A stretch of DNA of 64,000 nucleotides from Citrus sinensis (GCF_022201045.2 NC_068561.1:22202501-22266500), one strand, 5' to 3'; positions 11,565 through 25,800 are shown, numbered from the stretch's first letter. Translations and numbers: made by a program. Notes: generated by a model from the sequence alone, not told the origin.

Positions 11565-12545
11565 TAAAATTTCACTTCCTTTTGTGTTGTAACTCTGTTA
11601 GCTCTTTCTAATCGATCAGCTCAGGTGAAGGCAAATGTAGGTTCACAAGAAGACAATTGGCCGAAAAGACTACAATCCATTTTGTAGATGAATCCCTTTG
11701 GAATCATCTTTCTGTAAATCTAAAGAGTACGATCTGTTCCTTAATGAACCTCTTTCACTTGATTTTTCACTCGTTAATCTGGCTGAGTAATGCCAGATGA
11801 TAGATGTAATTGCAACAGTAACTGCTAAAATCCATAGATTGTTTTATGTCTTTTTGCTTGAGAAGTTTCATCCAACAAAAATCCTTAAGCTCATTCCTTC
11901 TGAGTAAAATGAACTAAGACATCTTTATTTTCGGATGACAAGAAACAGTTTTTGACTCGTAAGATGGTATAACAAAAACTGTATCTGCCAGTAACAGAGC
12001 CTTACAATGTGGGTATAAGGGCGGAGCACAGCACAGCCGAAAACTCTAAAGGATCAATTTTTTCTTTTGAAATATTGATTAATTTTTAATGATGTTCTCA
12101 TCTTTGTTATGGAGGAATGGTCGGAACTTTAGGGTATTGTTTATATAGCTTCCCATTTTTGGGGATTTGTTATTTAACGTGGACTTCAGTAAAACTATAA
12201 AATTACTTCATTATTCCAATATATAAAATTTACACATCAATCGTGTAGGAGCCAATATAAACATTTTTATACTTACTTTTCATATTTTATTTAGAAACTC
12301 CAAAAATTTTTAAAACTCTGTTAACCTTTTATAACCTCCGCCCCTGTATTGGGTAGGAGATGAATCATGACTAGGTGCAAAGAAATAAATTGTTCTGATA
12401 TTACAAACAAAAACAAAAGGTAGAAACTCTACATAACCATGTATCCCCAGTTACATCTGCCCGAATTCTTTTTTTATTTTTTTTTTGTTTCACCGAAACT
12501 CAAGATGGACATAAGATTTGGCAACTGGAACTTTCTACAAAATTA
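11565..12545. other. Convergent 3' flanks of SIP2-1 and CRD1
   Basis: Both neighbouring genes end here. AT-rich 3' UTR and spacer sequence is all I see, with no supported gene or RNA. Confidence 0.7.
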
Positions 12546-14787
12546 TCAGTAAACAAGCTCTGGTTCAAACTCAGCAAAATCAACAGATCCAGAGTCAACT
12601 GGTGGCATTAGATATGTAGCAAGGAGTTCAGAAGCCAGTGCTGCAATCAGTGGAATCCTCTTCAAGTTCTTCACCAAGGGAATGTCATCGGTCGCCCCTA
12701 CAGCAAGAAGCCTCTCGTTGATCTCTACCATCCGATCCAACCTCCTCTTGAACTCTGGGTTTTCAACATCCAGCACAGCAGGGAAAATTCTAGCCGTTGT
12801 GCGATTGGTCTGTAGAAAAAGAATTTCAGATACACAAGTTCAAGTATCATAAAAAATGGTAATTCTGTCCTCTTTTCCTAGGTCATATAGATATGACACT
12901 GACACTGTTAGATGTCTTACTAAAACTGAAAATGCAAATGAAGAAAAGCAGGATATTGTTAAAGTGAGCTTCGTTGGCTCACTTGGCTGGTACACAATGT
13001 GCTGTCAAGTTCTACATATTGACAATTGATTCGCAGCACAGAAATCTTCATAAACTTCTGTAAAAAGCACACTAACAAGCTCAGCCACAGACTAACCTCA
13101 ATGATGACATGCATGTCAAATTCTTTGGTGTCTAGTCCAATGCCCTCATAGAAAGCAGTACGCTGGCAGTCATTGAGATACATTGTGACATACACCTGCA
13201 GGAACAATTATGAAATTATCAGGAGAAGAATATATGAACTTACTGATACCTAAGAAAAGTATCCTTTATGTCATGCGACTTATAAGAAACACATTTAGCA
13301 TGCAATTACAAGATCTTACATTAGGTTTCACAAACCTAAACATGATAGCAATCAACCTTACAAGATTTTCAAAACCTCCATCAATATCCTGTTTGTGCTT
13401 TCTTTCTATGGTTGCAGCCAAAGTAGCATGAAAATAATCACAAAAAGAGCCAATGCTTATATAAGTTGGGTGAGATATAACTGATGTTCATAAAGCATGA
13501 AGGATTACCGAGAGGCAGAAAAATCGGGCCCACAACTTTGCCTTCCAGTCATTGAGGAACTGGGGTTGTGCCTTCATCAAGGCTGAGAAGAAATCACCGT
13601 GACGGTTCTCATCCTGGCACCAGTTCTCGAAATACTTGAAAATGGGATAACATTGGAACTCAGGGTTGGCCTTGAGATGTCTGTATATGGTAATGTATCT
13701 CCAGTATCCAATCTTCTCAGATAAATATGTGGCATAAAAGATAAACTTTGGCTTGAAAAATGTGTATTTCCTAGCTTTTGTCAGGAAGCCCAAGTCCAAT
13801 GCATAATTGAAATCAGATAGCCCCTTGTTCAGAAACCTTGAGTCAATAAAACAATTATGGTTATTTACATGAGCAACAGAGGATACACATACATAACGGA
13901 TTTGGATGCACATTCATACCCGGCATGCCTGGCTTCATCCCTGGACATCAGAGAGAAAATCTCAGCTACCACTGGGTTGGTTTTCTGTACCATCAAACTG
14001 CAAAGTATTAGTCAAAGCATTGAATTGATTTTTCAACTCAAGTCAGCTATAAACAGTTGCCAGTAAATTAACCATGTGTTTAATGCAAGTAAATATTCAG
14101 AAAGTGCAAGAATTTTGAAGATTGGACATTAAGCCATTGCTCATCTATAGTTATCTGAGAAGTGGATAATTTTATTTACATTCAGTGCCAGAACAAATAC
14201 GATATATCTGCAATTAAACAAACTCTTCATGCATGCAAGAACTAGAAGAAACCCATGCAACAGCAATTTACGAAGCAATTAAATAAACAAACCTTGAGTC
14301 TCCTTCCGAGCTCTTTGTAAAGAAGGAAACCAGAGAACTCAGCAGTGCAAGACCTCTCCAAGAACTCAACAAAGATCTGCCTGAGAGGGCCTTGCATCTT
14401 GTCAGCAGCTTCCTTGAACTCCTTGTTCCTCACAAAGTGAGTCTGGTTATAATCAGTCTTGAATTCTTGAAGCAATGCCTCAAATTCAGCCTGGTTGAGC
14501 TTCTTGTTGATCTCAGTGTTGAAAAGGGTCTCCATTTCATCAAAATCTGTTGTATAAAACCTTGGTGTCAGAAGGGTCTCCTTGATAGCAGTTTTGTTTG
14601 ATTTCTTGCTTGGCTTTTGGGCAGTGGCAGCAGCCGCTTGCTCTGAAGTTGCTGACATTTTGATTGTACAAAATCTTGTGCTCAGAGATGTACATGTTGC
14701 TTTCGGGTAGCTGAACCTAGGCTTAGTAGTGGTGGCGATGGTGCTGAATTTGCTAATCGGTTTGACCAGTGCCATCTCAGCTGCCAT
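12546..14787 (-). CDS. CRD1: Mg-protoporphyrin IX monomethyl ester (oxidative) cyclase, chloroplast
   Basis: Di-iron AcsF/CHL27-type subunit of the aerobic cyclase that closes the fifth ring of chlorophyll, forming divinyl protochlorophyllide in plastids. Five exons on the minus strand: 14787-14293, 13984-13920, 13836-13509, 13195-13097, 12809-12546, all GT-AG and in phase, giving 416 aa. The first ~45 residues (Ser/Thr/Lys rich) look like a transit peptide. Iron-ligand motifs are visible: DEARHAGF, split across exons 2 and 3, and DENRHGDF in exon 3. The conserved block [16 protein letters not shown] starts the mature protein. An in-frame upstream ATG at 14844 would add 19 residues; I prefer 14787 because [10 protein letters not shown] fits homologous starts. 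A G-box and an I-box-like word precede the gene. Confidence 0.97.
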
Positions 14788-14869
14788 TTCTGGAACCAGG
14801 AGAGGAACTAGAGAGTAACTGAGTGGCTTTTGAGTGGCTTTCAAGTGTTACAAGCGAGGACTAAATCGA

Positions 14870-14962
14870 ACGGAAGATAAGATGTGGGGACTTATAATTG
14901 GTGTAAAGTTGATTGCATATCCAATGAAATCGTGTGAGCATTGTGGATGTTTGACACGTGGT
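14870..14962 (-). promoter_or_regulatory. CRD1 proximal promoter with G-box and I-box-like motif
   Basis: Upstream of the CRD1 start there is a perfect G-box core CACGTG at 14955-14960, a CCAAT word near 14918 (on the plus strand), and GATAAG (I-box word) at about 14875. G-box plus I-box pairs are typical of light-regulated photosynthesis genes, so light control by bZIP/bHLH factors is a reasonable inference. Binding has not been shown. Confidence 0.5.
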
Positions 14963-17364
14963 TGATGATCATAGGTTGGCTTGATTGCTTTCTTTGGTTG
15001 TGATAAATTGATCTCAGGGAATGGACTTTGTGGTCCTGCTTTCATTACATCAGATTTTTCATTTTTGGTTTTGATGTGTTGCTATTTTGCTTGTAGGTTG
15101 TTCGTGGTCTGAAAAATCTATGGGAAATTTTATGGAAATTGTCTAAAATTTACGGTTATTATTATTTTATTTTAGTAATCAATAAAATGACATTTCAAAC
15201 TTATATGTGTGAATGAAGTAATTTGATATGCTGGACGTATGATTGACATATAATCAATGTGTCAAAGGATTTTTTTTTTTTTTTTTTTTGAAAGGGGGTG
15301 TTTAATTTTTAATGATCAATAAACGATAAACACGTTAATTACTTTTTTGACAGAATAAATTATCTAATCAAAATATTCCTTTTTTAGTACTAAAATAAGA
15401 ATGATAATATGAGATACTTAATAAATTAACGCTAATTTTGGACTATTTCTATAAACTTTCCAAAATCTATGGAACTTTAAATAAAAAATAATTTTTTCTC
15501 TTTTTTTTTTTTTTTGGCATTTATGTATGTGCTTGGACTTTGATATCCCCACATATCTAAAATCATTTAAAATAATAACAACAACAATAATAATAATAAC
15601 AGTAATAGAATTAATTTTATTGGCATCTAAAAAATTTTTGCTTAAACATATCTAGATTGATATTATTTTGAAATTTAATTAAGTCTTCTGAACATTTTTG
15701 AATATTTAACCCAAATCGCTTTCAATATGCATTAAATATCATTATTGTATTTCTTCTATAATATATATATATATATTTAAATGTTATCAAAGGTCACCGA
15801 TCTGTTATCAAGTAAATATGATTAAACGCATAAAAAAAAAAAAGAGTAAATATGATTAAAATAAAATGAAACTTTTTCTTTTAATAAATAAGGACTTCGG
15901 AGATCACAGATCAGAGAACACATTTCCGCATTGGTTTAATTGCATAATTCGTCGAAATATTCGGAAAGATTTCAGCTTTTTTTTTTAACACCAAACAATT
16001 TCATTTTTGAAAATCAACTTCCTAAACATGGTAAAATACGTTACTAAAAAGTCTAAAACACCCCTGCTTCCGGCTGTTAGTTGTGAAAATACGGGCAGAG
16101 CACTGCCTTCAGGTGAAATTAAAAACTTTCCTCTGAAAGCTCCAATCAAATGGTGTGAACCAATATTCATAGAAACTGTAACTTAGTAACTTCAATTGGA
16201 AAACTTAATGTTCTTTCAAGAACATTTATTAACACTACCTTCTGTAAAATCATTATAAACGAGAGCAAGTACATTCTATCATCAGAGAAGAGGATGGGAA
16301 AGAAAAAGCAAAACTCATTATAGCACGGCAAAGCGTGTCCGACTAGATTGTACTAATATGACAACCAGTGGGCCGTGGCAGATATTGTACATTTCTAACC
16401 ACAACTAGGAAATCTCAATCTGAATCAAGAAAGATTGAAAAAAAAAAAAATTAAGAAAATGGGAAAAAAATTATATAATCTGCGATACAACCTATTGATC
16501 ATTTACTCTTGCAACTTCATTTTGACATGGGTTTCTGCATTGTTTAGAGACGGTATGACATTTACAACTTGCAACTAAGAAGATGTAAAAATTGAATCAA
16601 TTCCCAGTCAATTTCCAGACACACAAATGTTGAGCATACCTCTGTATTTGAAAAAACCTTATGCCCCCGAATCACAGGACAGTATAATTACAGAAAAAAA
16701 AAAAAATTGAGAACCTTCACACCTGCTTCCAATATGTCCATGCCAATAGTAATACCTTCCATTGAGATACCTGTACATTATTGGAAAAATTATTATGATT
16801 AGAAGCCATTCGAGTAAGAAGAAAAAAGGGCTAATTTGAATAATTAATAAATTTTAGAATGACAATTTACTATAATAAAGAAAGCAAATACTATAGCTCT
16901 GTACCGTTTAAAATAATATTCATATGGGCTTCTTCTAAGCTGTTTGTGCAAGTATTTGACGGTATTAAGACGTCAATAACATTAATTTGACACAAAGAGA
17001 AACATCTTTTATTACAAACAACTAAGGTCCATGGAATATGAAATTCAAAGCACTTGCTCAAGCAATGGAGTGAAGTAGTTGTTTTTTGGTTGAAAAGCTT
17101 CTTGATCTATTATCAAGATAAATTGTAATTTTTAGTCATTTTAATAAACAGAAGGACATGTATGAAACACCTAACTCAAGTGCGGTGATATTAGGCCTAC
17201 TTCTGTAAGGTAACATTTTACAAAACTGAAGCTGTTATTATACTGTTTACCAATCAATTAGTAATTTTTTTCCCCTGTAGAACTAGTTCAACCGGTCCAA
17301 AACTATAAAAACCTTAGCCTGAAAAATCAGAGAGACAGTTCAACGAAAAAATAGATCAATACCT
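14963..17364. other. Intergenic, AT-rich
   Basis: Between CRD1 and the first DHHC transferase gene. Long T and A runs, short ATT/AAT microsatellites near 15575-15605, and a TA run near 15762-15776. The minus-strand frame at 15985-16170 has no recognisable domain. The part nearest 17365 should contain the 3' UTR of the DHHC gene. No gene is supported. Confidence 0.6.
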
Positions 17365-20300
17365 CTATACTTCCAGAACTGGTGTAGTGATCCCATCAGA
17401 GTCAGAAACGTTATCAGGTTTGTCTACTGCATTAGCCTCATTTCCACCTGTGGAACTTTGAACAGGTTCTCTGACTTCATCAATATCAGAGCTTGCTTTG
17501 GAGTCTCTCACCCCATCTCCAATAATTTGGTCCTGCAGATATTCTGCTGCTCCATCACCAACAATGCAGACTTGCACTGAATCTTTCTCATCTTGCTCAA
17601 CAGGAAAGAATGGATCAAAACCTGGTATTCCTCTTTCCTCCTTTATCTTCAAGCTATCTTCCAAATTATCAAAATCCAAATTCTGCAGAATTTCAGGAAG
17701 TGAATAACCAGTGTCCTCTGCATGCTTAGATCCCATTTCAATGTCAATTTTCTCCTTTGAGCCAGCAGCAGTACCTTCACCAAAATTTGGAGTCAAAGAT
17801 CCTATCACCATATGCTCATCTTCCTCCACAAACGATCGGAAATTATTCATTGAAGGAGGGATCTTTGAGAAGAAAACTTCTCCAAGATTTCTCAACATCC
17901 CATTATTATATGGGTTCTCCTTCTTGTCATACCGGTACCGGAAGTTCTCATAGGTAGTCTGTATCCATTAAGCATGTGATAAACAGATTTTAAAAATCAG
18001 TAGCTCAAATTTGTTACCAGTTGAATGATGTCAAGCAAAAAACACAGAGTAGAAGATGCAAATAACATATGATTAAAACATCAAATTGATGGTTAGCAAT
18101 GGACCTGATAAAAGCTCAGTTGCTACCTATTTTGGCATGTGCAACAAAATTGAAACTGGAACTCCACTGAGAATGAAGAATATTTTAAATTAGGAACGAC
18201 TTTGTCCTTTCAAATGTCAGGGGTGAAATAAGCTTTCCTAGAGTCAATTTATCACAACACAATAAGTACCAAGACCAAGCTCAGACATTTCAAATTTACT
18301 AAAACTAGACATGTTGAGAAAGTAAGTTAAGATCAACAACAAAGGGAGACCAAATGAAGACCATATACATCATCTTTGGTCAATTGTCCACTAGGAAAAG
18401 CAGAAGACACTGCCTGTCTACCGGGAGACTGAAAAGAAAATGTCACCCAAAAACAGGACCACACATGCAAATATGTTATCTGGCATAAAGTAGGATACCA
18501 AGAACACAAATAAGTTGGTACAGGATGGTAGGCATTACACAAAATGCAAGTTCATAATTAGCACATTCTTGGTAATAGGCTTAAGCCAACAGAATATAAA
18601 GAAACAGCCATGTTTCTGGTACCGGATATTTGGCCACCAAAAGAGGTAAGAAAAACAGATAATGAGATGTATTAATGGTTAACATAACACTGCAGAAGAT
18701 GCATTCTAAAACCTCAGGTAGCACTATATGAGGGACAAATCGGTAGGAATCAGATAAAATATCACAATTATTCAATTTAGGAGTAACATAATTCTTGCTG
18801 ATGGCGATATAGGAACAAAAGTACAATCTCAAACTCCTTGATATTTGGCATGAAATAAAAAATAAATAGGGCCAAAAGTAGATTGCAAAAGTGGATGAAC
18901 AAAAGAAAAAACAATAAATCTTTCCTGACATTGCAGAAGAGATCGCATGGTAAATCATATTAGCAAGGACTATCAAAACAAAAAAAAAAGAAAAAAAGGA
19001 AAAAATTAATAATAAATGACAGAATAAACTTTTCTATCATTATTGATAGATTATCTCGAGAGAAACTACTGACTTATATTCACACTTCACAACCTGTATT
19101 AGATATTGTATGCATGAATATTTCTGGACTGCCGATAACACAGGAGATTTAATAATATGTTGAATTGTTATTGATGGACATATCAGTTTCTCATTGGAAA
19201 ACATGAAGCAATCAGTAAACAATGATTTTTTATTTATTTTTTAACTCTTTTATGTATTTGAGAAGCAAGAAAGTCACCTGGTTTGTGCAGATCAGATAGA
19301 AATGGAAAACTGAGAGGCCGCCGACAAACCAGACTGCTATGAAGCAGTAAACCATTAATATAACTGATGGGACATCCTCAGACATAGCCTTCCAAATATT
19401 GTGATCCTTTTCAAGAATATTAACCCAAGAAAATGCAAAGACGTATACGCACAAAATGGTTGATGTTAATATAAACATGTAGAAGAATCGATAATTGCGC
19501 TGCAACCATAACAAAATATATATAAGAGATCAGTTAACTGTCAAAAAGACAATCACTTTGCAAGACCATTGATACCAAATCAGACTAACATCATCCATTT
19601 TGCATACTTATGGATGTGAAATAATTGGGTATAACTATAGTTTTGTTGTTTAACCACTTTAGGTTAGATCAGAATTTTAGTATCTGCAATATCTGATTTC
19701 CCATTTTGCACCTACCCTACTAATTACGGTCTGTGCTGGTATACTATAAAATGCATAGTTGTCTTTGAATTGTACCTTTACTGTTATTCAATTTCCAATT
19801 AAATTAGTGCACTCCTTGAATGATGATAACTTGACCCACTTGTTGCATGGTCAAGACAAGTGTTCTTAAACATGTAACAACAAAAAGGAAGAAAACTGTG
19901 TGATGGAACAAGAGCTTAGTTGAGCAGCTTCACAATAAACAGGAACCAAAAGTCTGCAAGGGAGCAATGTTCTGAAAGCAAGCAGCTTGTGGAGATGGCT
20001 AAAAGGCTAAAAGCGTCCTAATGCAAACAGGGTCCATGACCAACTCACAGTTATAGCCATCTTGATGATAACACCATTTTGCACCATCAATATGGCTCCT
20101 TTTAATGATGAAAGTGCAATGTATGACTACTAAGTTTTTCTGTTTCTGTAAAGAAAGTCTAGCATACCCCGGGTATAGAAACATCTTCTTGGATCCTTGC
20201 AAGTGTGTATTTACTCTTTCATGATCAGTTTAGATGTACACATGGAAGAATCCAACGCGAGGGGATGCATACACTGGAAGTGTTCTAGACTCACTCATTT

Positions 20301-22560
20301 CTGAAATAAATTAATCTCAGTTCAATCGACCACTGGCCTACTACATTAGCAATAATGTTAGACATGTTCTTATATGTTTTACTGGGGAAAGTAAGTCCAC
20401 ATACATAAAAGTTAAACTTACAATTCCAATGCACTGACCAACCCATGGACAGTGATGATCAAATCTCTGAACACAGTTGTTGCAGATGGAACAATGAGAA
20501 GCACGAGGAGGACGATAAAGCATACAGGTGTCACAGTACTTCACTTTCACTGTATGGCCATTTATAATGACGTCTTTTGTTCTGGGTAGTTTCAAATGAG
20601 GAGTTCTACCATTGACCCATTCCATAGATGGGGTAGCCATATCAAATGCATCATCAGATTCAGGTGGCTTTGAATTTCTGGGCACCATTCCAGGATCTCT
20701 GGCAGACGTCAAGAAAAGAAATAATAGATCCTGCACAAAATTTGAATTTAGATTTGAAGATATATTTCAAAGGAAAAAAGCTCACTCATATCTATAATTT
20801 GAGGGGGGGGGGGGGGAAGCTCTGACGGTAAGCATACGGGCGTTCATCTCAAATGGTCAGCCATTCAACTAAGTAATTATCCAAAAGAAAAGAAGTTAAA
20901 GAAACTTCATCACAGAAAATAATTAAAATAGAATTGATTTCCAGTAATACTGATGCCTGCCTTAAGATTGAACGCTTGCAAATGAAAATGATCAGCCATT
21001 CAACTAAGTAATTATCAAAAAGAAAAGAAATTAAAGAAACTTCATCACAGAAAATAATTAAAATAGAATTGGTGACATGAAGAAGAAAAGAAGCTAATTT
21101 CAGGATATTTAGGACATAAAAGAAGAGAATTTACTTTGCATGCTGATTCCTTACTGTTTCAACCATCCTTGTGCTTCCACCACTTTTTCATATTTAGTCC
21201 ACACAGATAATTCCAAAAAAAATAACAAAATAAACTTTTTGAAAAAAATTAATCCCTCTCAATAAATTTTTAATCAATAATTTGAAAGAAGTGCTTAAGG
21301 TTACTTATTATCAGCCCTGGAATGCAATAGAGACTAGCAACCGAAAAATACAGAGTATATTTGCAAGATAACAAAATAGAGATTGTGGCACATTACAGTT
21401 TATGCAGAAAAAAAGTAAAGCATCTCACCAGTACAGTAAGGATTGAGCCCACAATTGACACCACAACAGAACGAGCAGCATGGTCATCATGTCGTATCTT
21501 CAAATAGGATTTTACACAAAAAGCAATTGCAGGGCCAGCAATAAGGATCGTAGAGAGAAATAACGATGCGACATCGGGACCAAAGACCAGCAGCCCACCA
21601 CAAAAAAATCTCTGGAAAAAAAAAGAAAAAAGAAACAATAAAGTGCTATAAAGCTTGCATAATATTATGATTTATACCAAACTATCAACTATGAAATGAT
21701 GACTTATACCAAGCTATCAACTCTGAATAAAAGATGGTGCATCGAGGCCAAATTTCAGTTAGCCACCTTAGTTTAATAAAACTTTCTTTCAAGAAGGACT
21801 AATGAGGGGTCATATAAACAGAAAGAAATTATGTTTCAAAACTCCGTTAGCCATGCGAGAATTCCATCTTAATCAGCTTATGTTACAAATCTAGCATTGT
21901 GTAAATATTTCACAAGAGTGAGAAGAAAGAAAATGTCAAACTAAATATATTAGTTTACAAGAATTATGAATGGTCAATCTACTCTTGGGCAAAATCCTAT
22001 TAAGAAAACTAATAATATCTTGCTTTTCTTCTATCACCTGTAGCCCCAGAAAGATAAGATTTTGCATGAGAAAAGGGGTACCAAATAAGAACAAGCAACT
22101 TTGATGAACAAACAAGTTCATCATCTTTCATGAATAATCTACTCAATAGCTGTCAGCAGAATTAGCATATTGTAAAGGAAACATAAGAAACTAAAACAAA
22201 TTGATAAGCACATGAAATATTGAATCAAATAAGCAACCCAACAGTTGCAACGCCTCAAAAACAAGCTTAATTCATTAGCAAGTAGGTAAAATGAATTAGA
22301 ACCAGAAAATGAAGAATCTCATAGGAAGATTAGCTGCAGTTAATCACTATAGCCAGCCATAGCCGGTCAAATAAGAAATAAGAAAAGATGAAGCATTCAA
22401 AAAACGACCAAAAACAACTTATGGAAGATACCCGATTGGATTCACGACAAATAGATTACATAGAGTAGGAAAAAAAAGAAAAGGAAAAACTCACATTGCT
22501 TCCCTTCCAGACTTGATAAAGCCTCTTGGGTTTGTCATTAAGATGATGACTCCGGGCCAT
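17365..22560 (-). CDS. DHHC-type protein S-acyltransferase (PAT), copy 1
   Basis: Transfers palmitate to protein cysteines through an acyl-enzyme intermediate on the DHHC cysteine; plant PATs sit in plasma or endomembranes. Five exons on the minus strand: 22560-22495, 21611-21429, 20730-20422, 19499-19278, 17958-17365. All junctions are GT-AG at codon boundaries, and the protein is 457 aa. The Cys-rich domain ([21 protein letters not shown]) leads to DHHC at residues 174-177; the TTYE motif follows the fourth membrane span at the exon 4/5 junction. Two spans precede and two follow the DHHC domain. The C-terminal ~180 residues are acidic and probably disordered. It is closest in kind to the Arabidopsis PAT5-8 group. 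A second copy lies 4.6 kb upstream on the same strand with identical intron positions. Confidence 0.95.
20803..21072. repeat. G14 run and ~80-bp direct repeat in PAT copy 1 intron 2
   Basis: A run of 14 G lies at 20803-20816. Just after it, about 80 bp beginning TCAGCCATTCAACTAAGTAA occurs at 20857-20937 and again at 20992-21072, differing by only a few bases. Both are intronic. The G run is a likely spot for length variation and sequencing error. Confidence 0.8.
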
Positions 22561-22753
22561 TGAAGAAGAACCCAGATGAGAAAGAACAGAGATAGAATCA
22601 GTTACGGTCTTGTTTGCATAATTAAGAGAATAAAAGCAGAGTGGCGACTACGAGTTATTGCACATAATCCATGACAAGTTACAGTAAAAAACAAGAACTG
22701 AAAATAGCAGAAAGGTTGATATTCTTTTTTGGGATTTATGTGAATGTGAAGTG

Positions 22754-22861
22754 AAGAGAGAGAGAGAGAGAGAGGATTTAGGATCAAAGGACAGAGAAAG
22801 AGAGACGGATTCTACAAAGACTAACATCATCTTCCTCATTCTCTCTCTCTCTCTCTCTCTC
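22754..22861. repeat. (GA)n and (CT)n microsatellites as an inverted repeat in the PAT copy 1 leader
   Basis: A GA run at about 22754-22774 and a CT run at about 22839-22861 flank some 65 bp. They lie 190-300 bp upstream of the PAT copy 1 start, in what is probably its 5' UTR or core promoter. The two runs are complementary, so a transcript covering both could form a stem of about 20 bp. Both are typical of plant 5' leaders. Confidence 0.75.
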
Positions 22862-25800
22862 AAACGATCCCTCGGGGCGGATGTTTCAATTTCTCGCGGG
22901 TTTCTGTTTTTATTTTATTTTTTATGAGTTTTCTTATTGGGGTAATAACATACGGGCCCCTGATTGTTTACAGTCTATCAATTTACGACATAGTTTTGTT
23001 TATTGTATCAAAATATCCCTAAGTTGGTAACTCCTACTAAAATTACGATTAGATTAAATTAATGTGAAAGTATTAATATTACTTATTTTTAAAAATGAAT
23101 TTTAAAAGTCAACAATTCCCTCAATAATAACAATTAGATTAAAAGATATTTGAGTCATTTGAATGAAATAGAAAATAAACCCATGAAAAGATATGATACA
23201 CTGTTAATAGTGATTTATGTCAAGACAGATTTTTTGAAAAATTAGAACCTAGACGAACGCAAACGGCTCGGAGTTCGCATGGCAAATAGAAGATACGGAC
23301 CTTTTTGATACAATTGCAAAAAGAGTGTGTGCATACTTGACATATTATAGAAAATTAGGCACTCAGGTTTTGCATCTTATTTTATTTGTTTACAATTATT
23401 TATTCATTAATTTGCATGAGCTAATACGAGCGCCGGAGGCAAGACCCAACCGAAGAGCAACGTGCTGTCACGGAACAGCCAACAGCACATTTATTCCTTT
23501 TAATTTGTCTCTACGCTTTCGCATGAAATCGTAATCTTAATTAACTTGCTTTGTCTTCGAAGCTGAAAGAGACTTTACCATTACTATTTAGTACGTATTT
23601 ACTATTACCACCCAGAACTTATCCAACAGTTTTTCTGTTTCAGTTTCGATTTTCAGTGACCGGTTGCATGGGATTAAGCTTTATTATTAGAGTAAAGATT
23701 AGTTTTACTTCACAGTATTTTTTTGTTTTGGTATTATGACGCAATAAATCATCAAGCTTATGTATTTGAAACATACATGGGGAACTTGCAATGGAGCAGC
23801 CTGTTAAATAAAAATAAGAATATGGAGGCAAAGAACAAAGAATAATTTCTTAGGATTTGAGACGTGTTTGCACATTTTCTTTTAAGATTTTATTTGCCCT
23901 CTCCAATCTTGGTTTGTTATAGAGTATTAATGGCAAATTACCCCCAAGATATATCAAATACTAAATACAATCTCTAGCAAATAAGATTGTATTTCTAGAA
24001 CATATATGAAACCTGCAAAATCTGATGATCATTTCCAAAAAATGTATATTTCTTTTATGAAGAAGATGTTAAATCAAAAGAATGCAACCATTCGAAATGG
24101 TACTTCTTCAAAAAACTCTTTTGGTTTGAATTTACAACGATTAACACTTGAAATTTTCAAGCTTGTCAACCGTTTCTAGTTGACGCCTTTCTGGAAATAA
24201 ACGGTTAACCGTTTTCTCAATAAACGGTGAGCCGTTTTATTCCAGAATGTCAAATACGTTACTCTCTGTACATAAACGGTTAACCATTTTCTCAATAACC
24301 GGTGAGCCGTTTTCTCTAGACCATAAAACATGCTCTCTGGAGTTAAACGGTTAGCCGTTTTCTCTATAACCGGCAAACCGTTTTTGTCAAGAATATCAAA
24401 CCAAAGATTAAAAATGTTACAATCTCTCTTACACAGCCTTGTTTCTTTTTCTTTTTTTTTTTCCCGATTCGGAGACCGGAATTTTTGACGGTCAAACCAC
24501 GTCTTTCAAATTGTTTCTCATTGCTAGGGCATAGGAAAAGGTATTGAAGTTTTGGAAAATAGTTTTTTTTTTTTTTTCATTCAAGTTATTAAAAGAAAAA
24601 AAAAATACCAAACAGCGTCTTGTTTTGACTCCAAATAAATGAACCCACGGTGAGGAATCTTGAATGCAAATACAAATATTCCCAATCGAAAATGCATCAT
24701 AAAATTTTAACCTTTTTTTTTAATGCTTATCTTGATGTTTAACGCGACTTCAAATGCAATTGCTTGTATTTTTCTTGAAAATTTTCACACCAGAACAGAG
24801 AATGTTCTCGTTACTTGTCTTTTCCTTTCATTATTAAAAAATATATATATATGTAAATAAATGATAATCACTGTCGTAAAGACCAGACCAGCTGCCACGA
24901 CGTTGGACACGATGTCCAGGGAATGTGAATCAATGATTAAAAAAAATAAAACAAACAAATTAAAGACACAATCTCATAACGTAAGAGAGCTGGCATTTGA
25001 CAACATTACATTACCCCCACTACAATTCCAACAAACACAAATTGTATCCAATTCATGCTATGCAATGCAACAATGTGGTAAATTTTCGCTACTAGTTTAG
25101 GGCTTCGAGTTTTTGTGTGGAAGTTAGTAGGAGTTGATTTAGGAGGTTTCAAAGTAAAGTCAGCTTAGTTCATACTTCATATTGTCCTTGTCACGTGTCA
25201 ATACTAAGCGGAGGTTTTAATAGATTTTTTATTATATAAATACTATAGTACATTCGTTTATAAATCGGTAGAAGGAAGCGGTTTTGATTGATTTCTAAAT
25301 GTAAATTTTAGTCAAATTGTAATACAATTTTATTTTTTTTACTCAAAAAGTATAAACAATACATGTGTCCGTATATCAAACTTCCGTACTGTCTTTCCCT
25401 TTTTGACCATCTATTCAGTTTTTTTTTTCCCCTCAATCTTATAATTTGATATTCAATTAAATTAAAATTTTCCTTTCATGTATTTCATGGCAATTCTTGA
25501 AGAACGATTTTAAAGAAGACAGATGGCATAGGTTGGAATCGGCAGGTTTTGTTGATTTCATTTGCCCTTTTTTTGTTGTCTTCAATGGTGGGGAATCAAA
25601 GAATTGGATTATTAGTTGGCCAAGAACTATAGAAGCTGTCACCTAAGTTGTAGCCATTATCATATCATAACTAATATATATGTAACGTAACCTTTATCAG
25701 ATTTTGCTTTTCGGATCAAACATTAAAAACTAATTAAAAAAAAATCTTGCATTTGTTTTCTGATAAAAAAAGGCCAGTCAAGAATGGTGACAAAGTTAAA

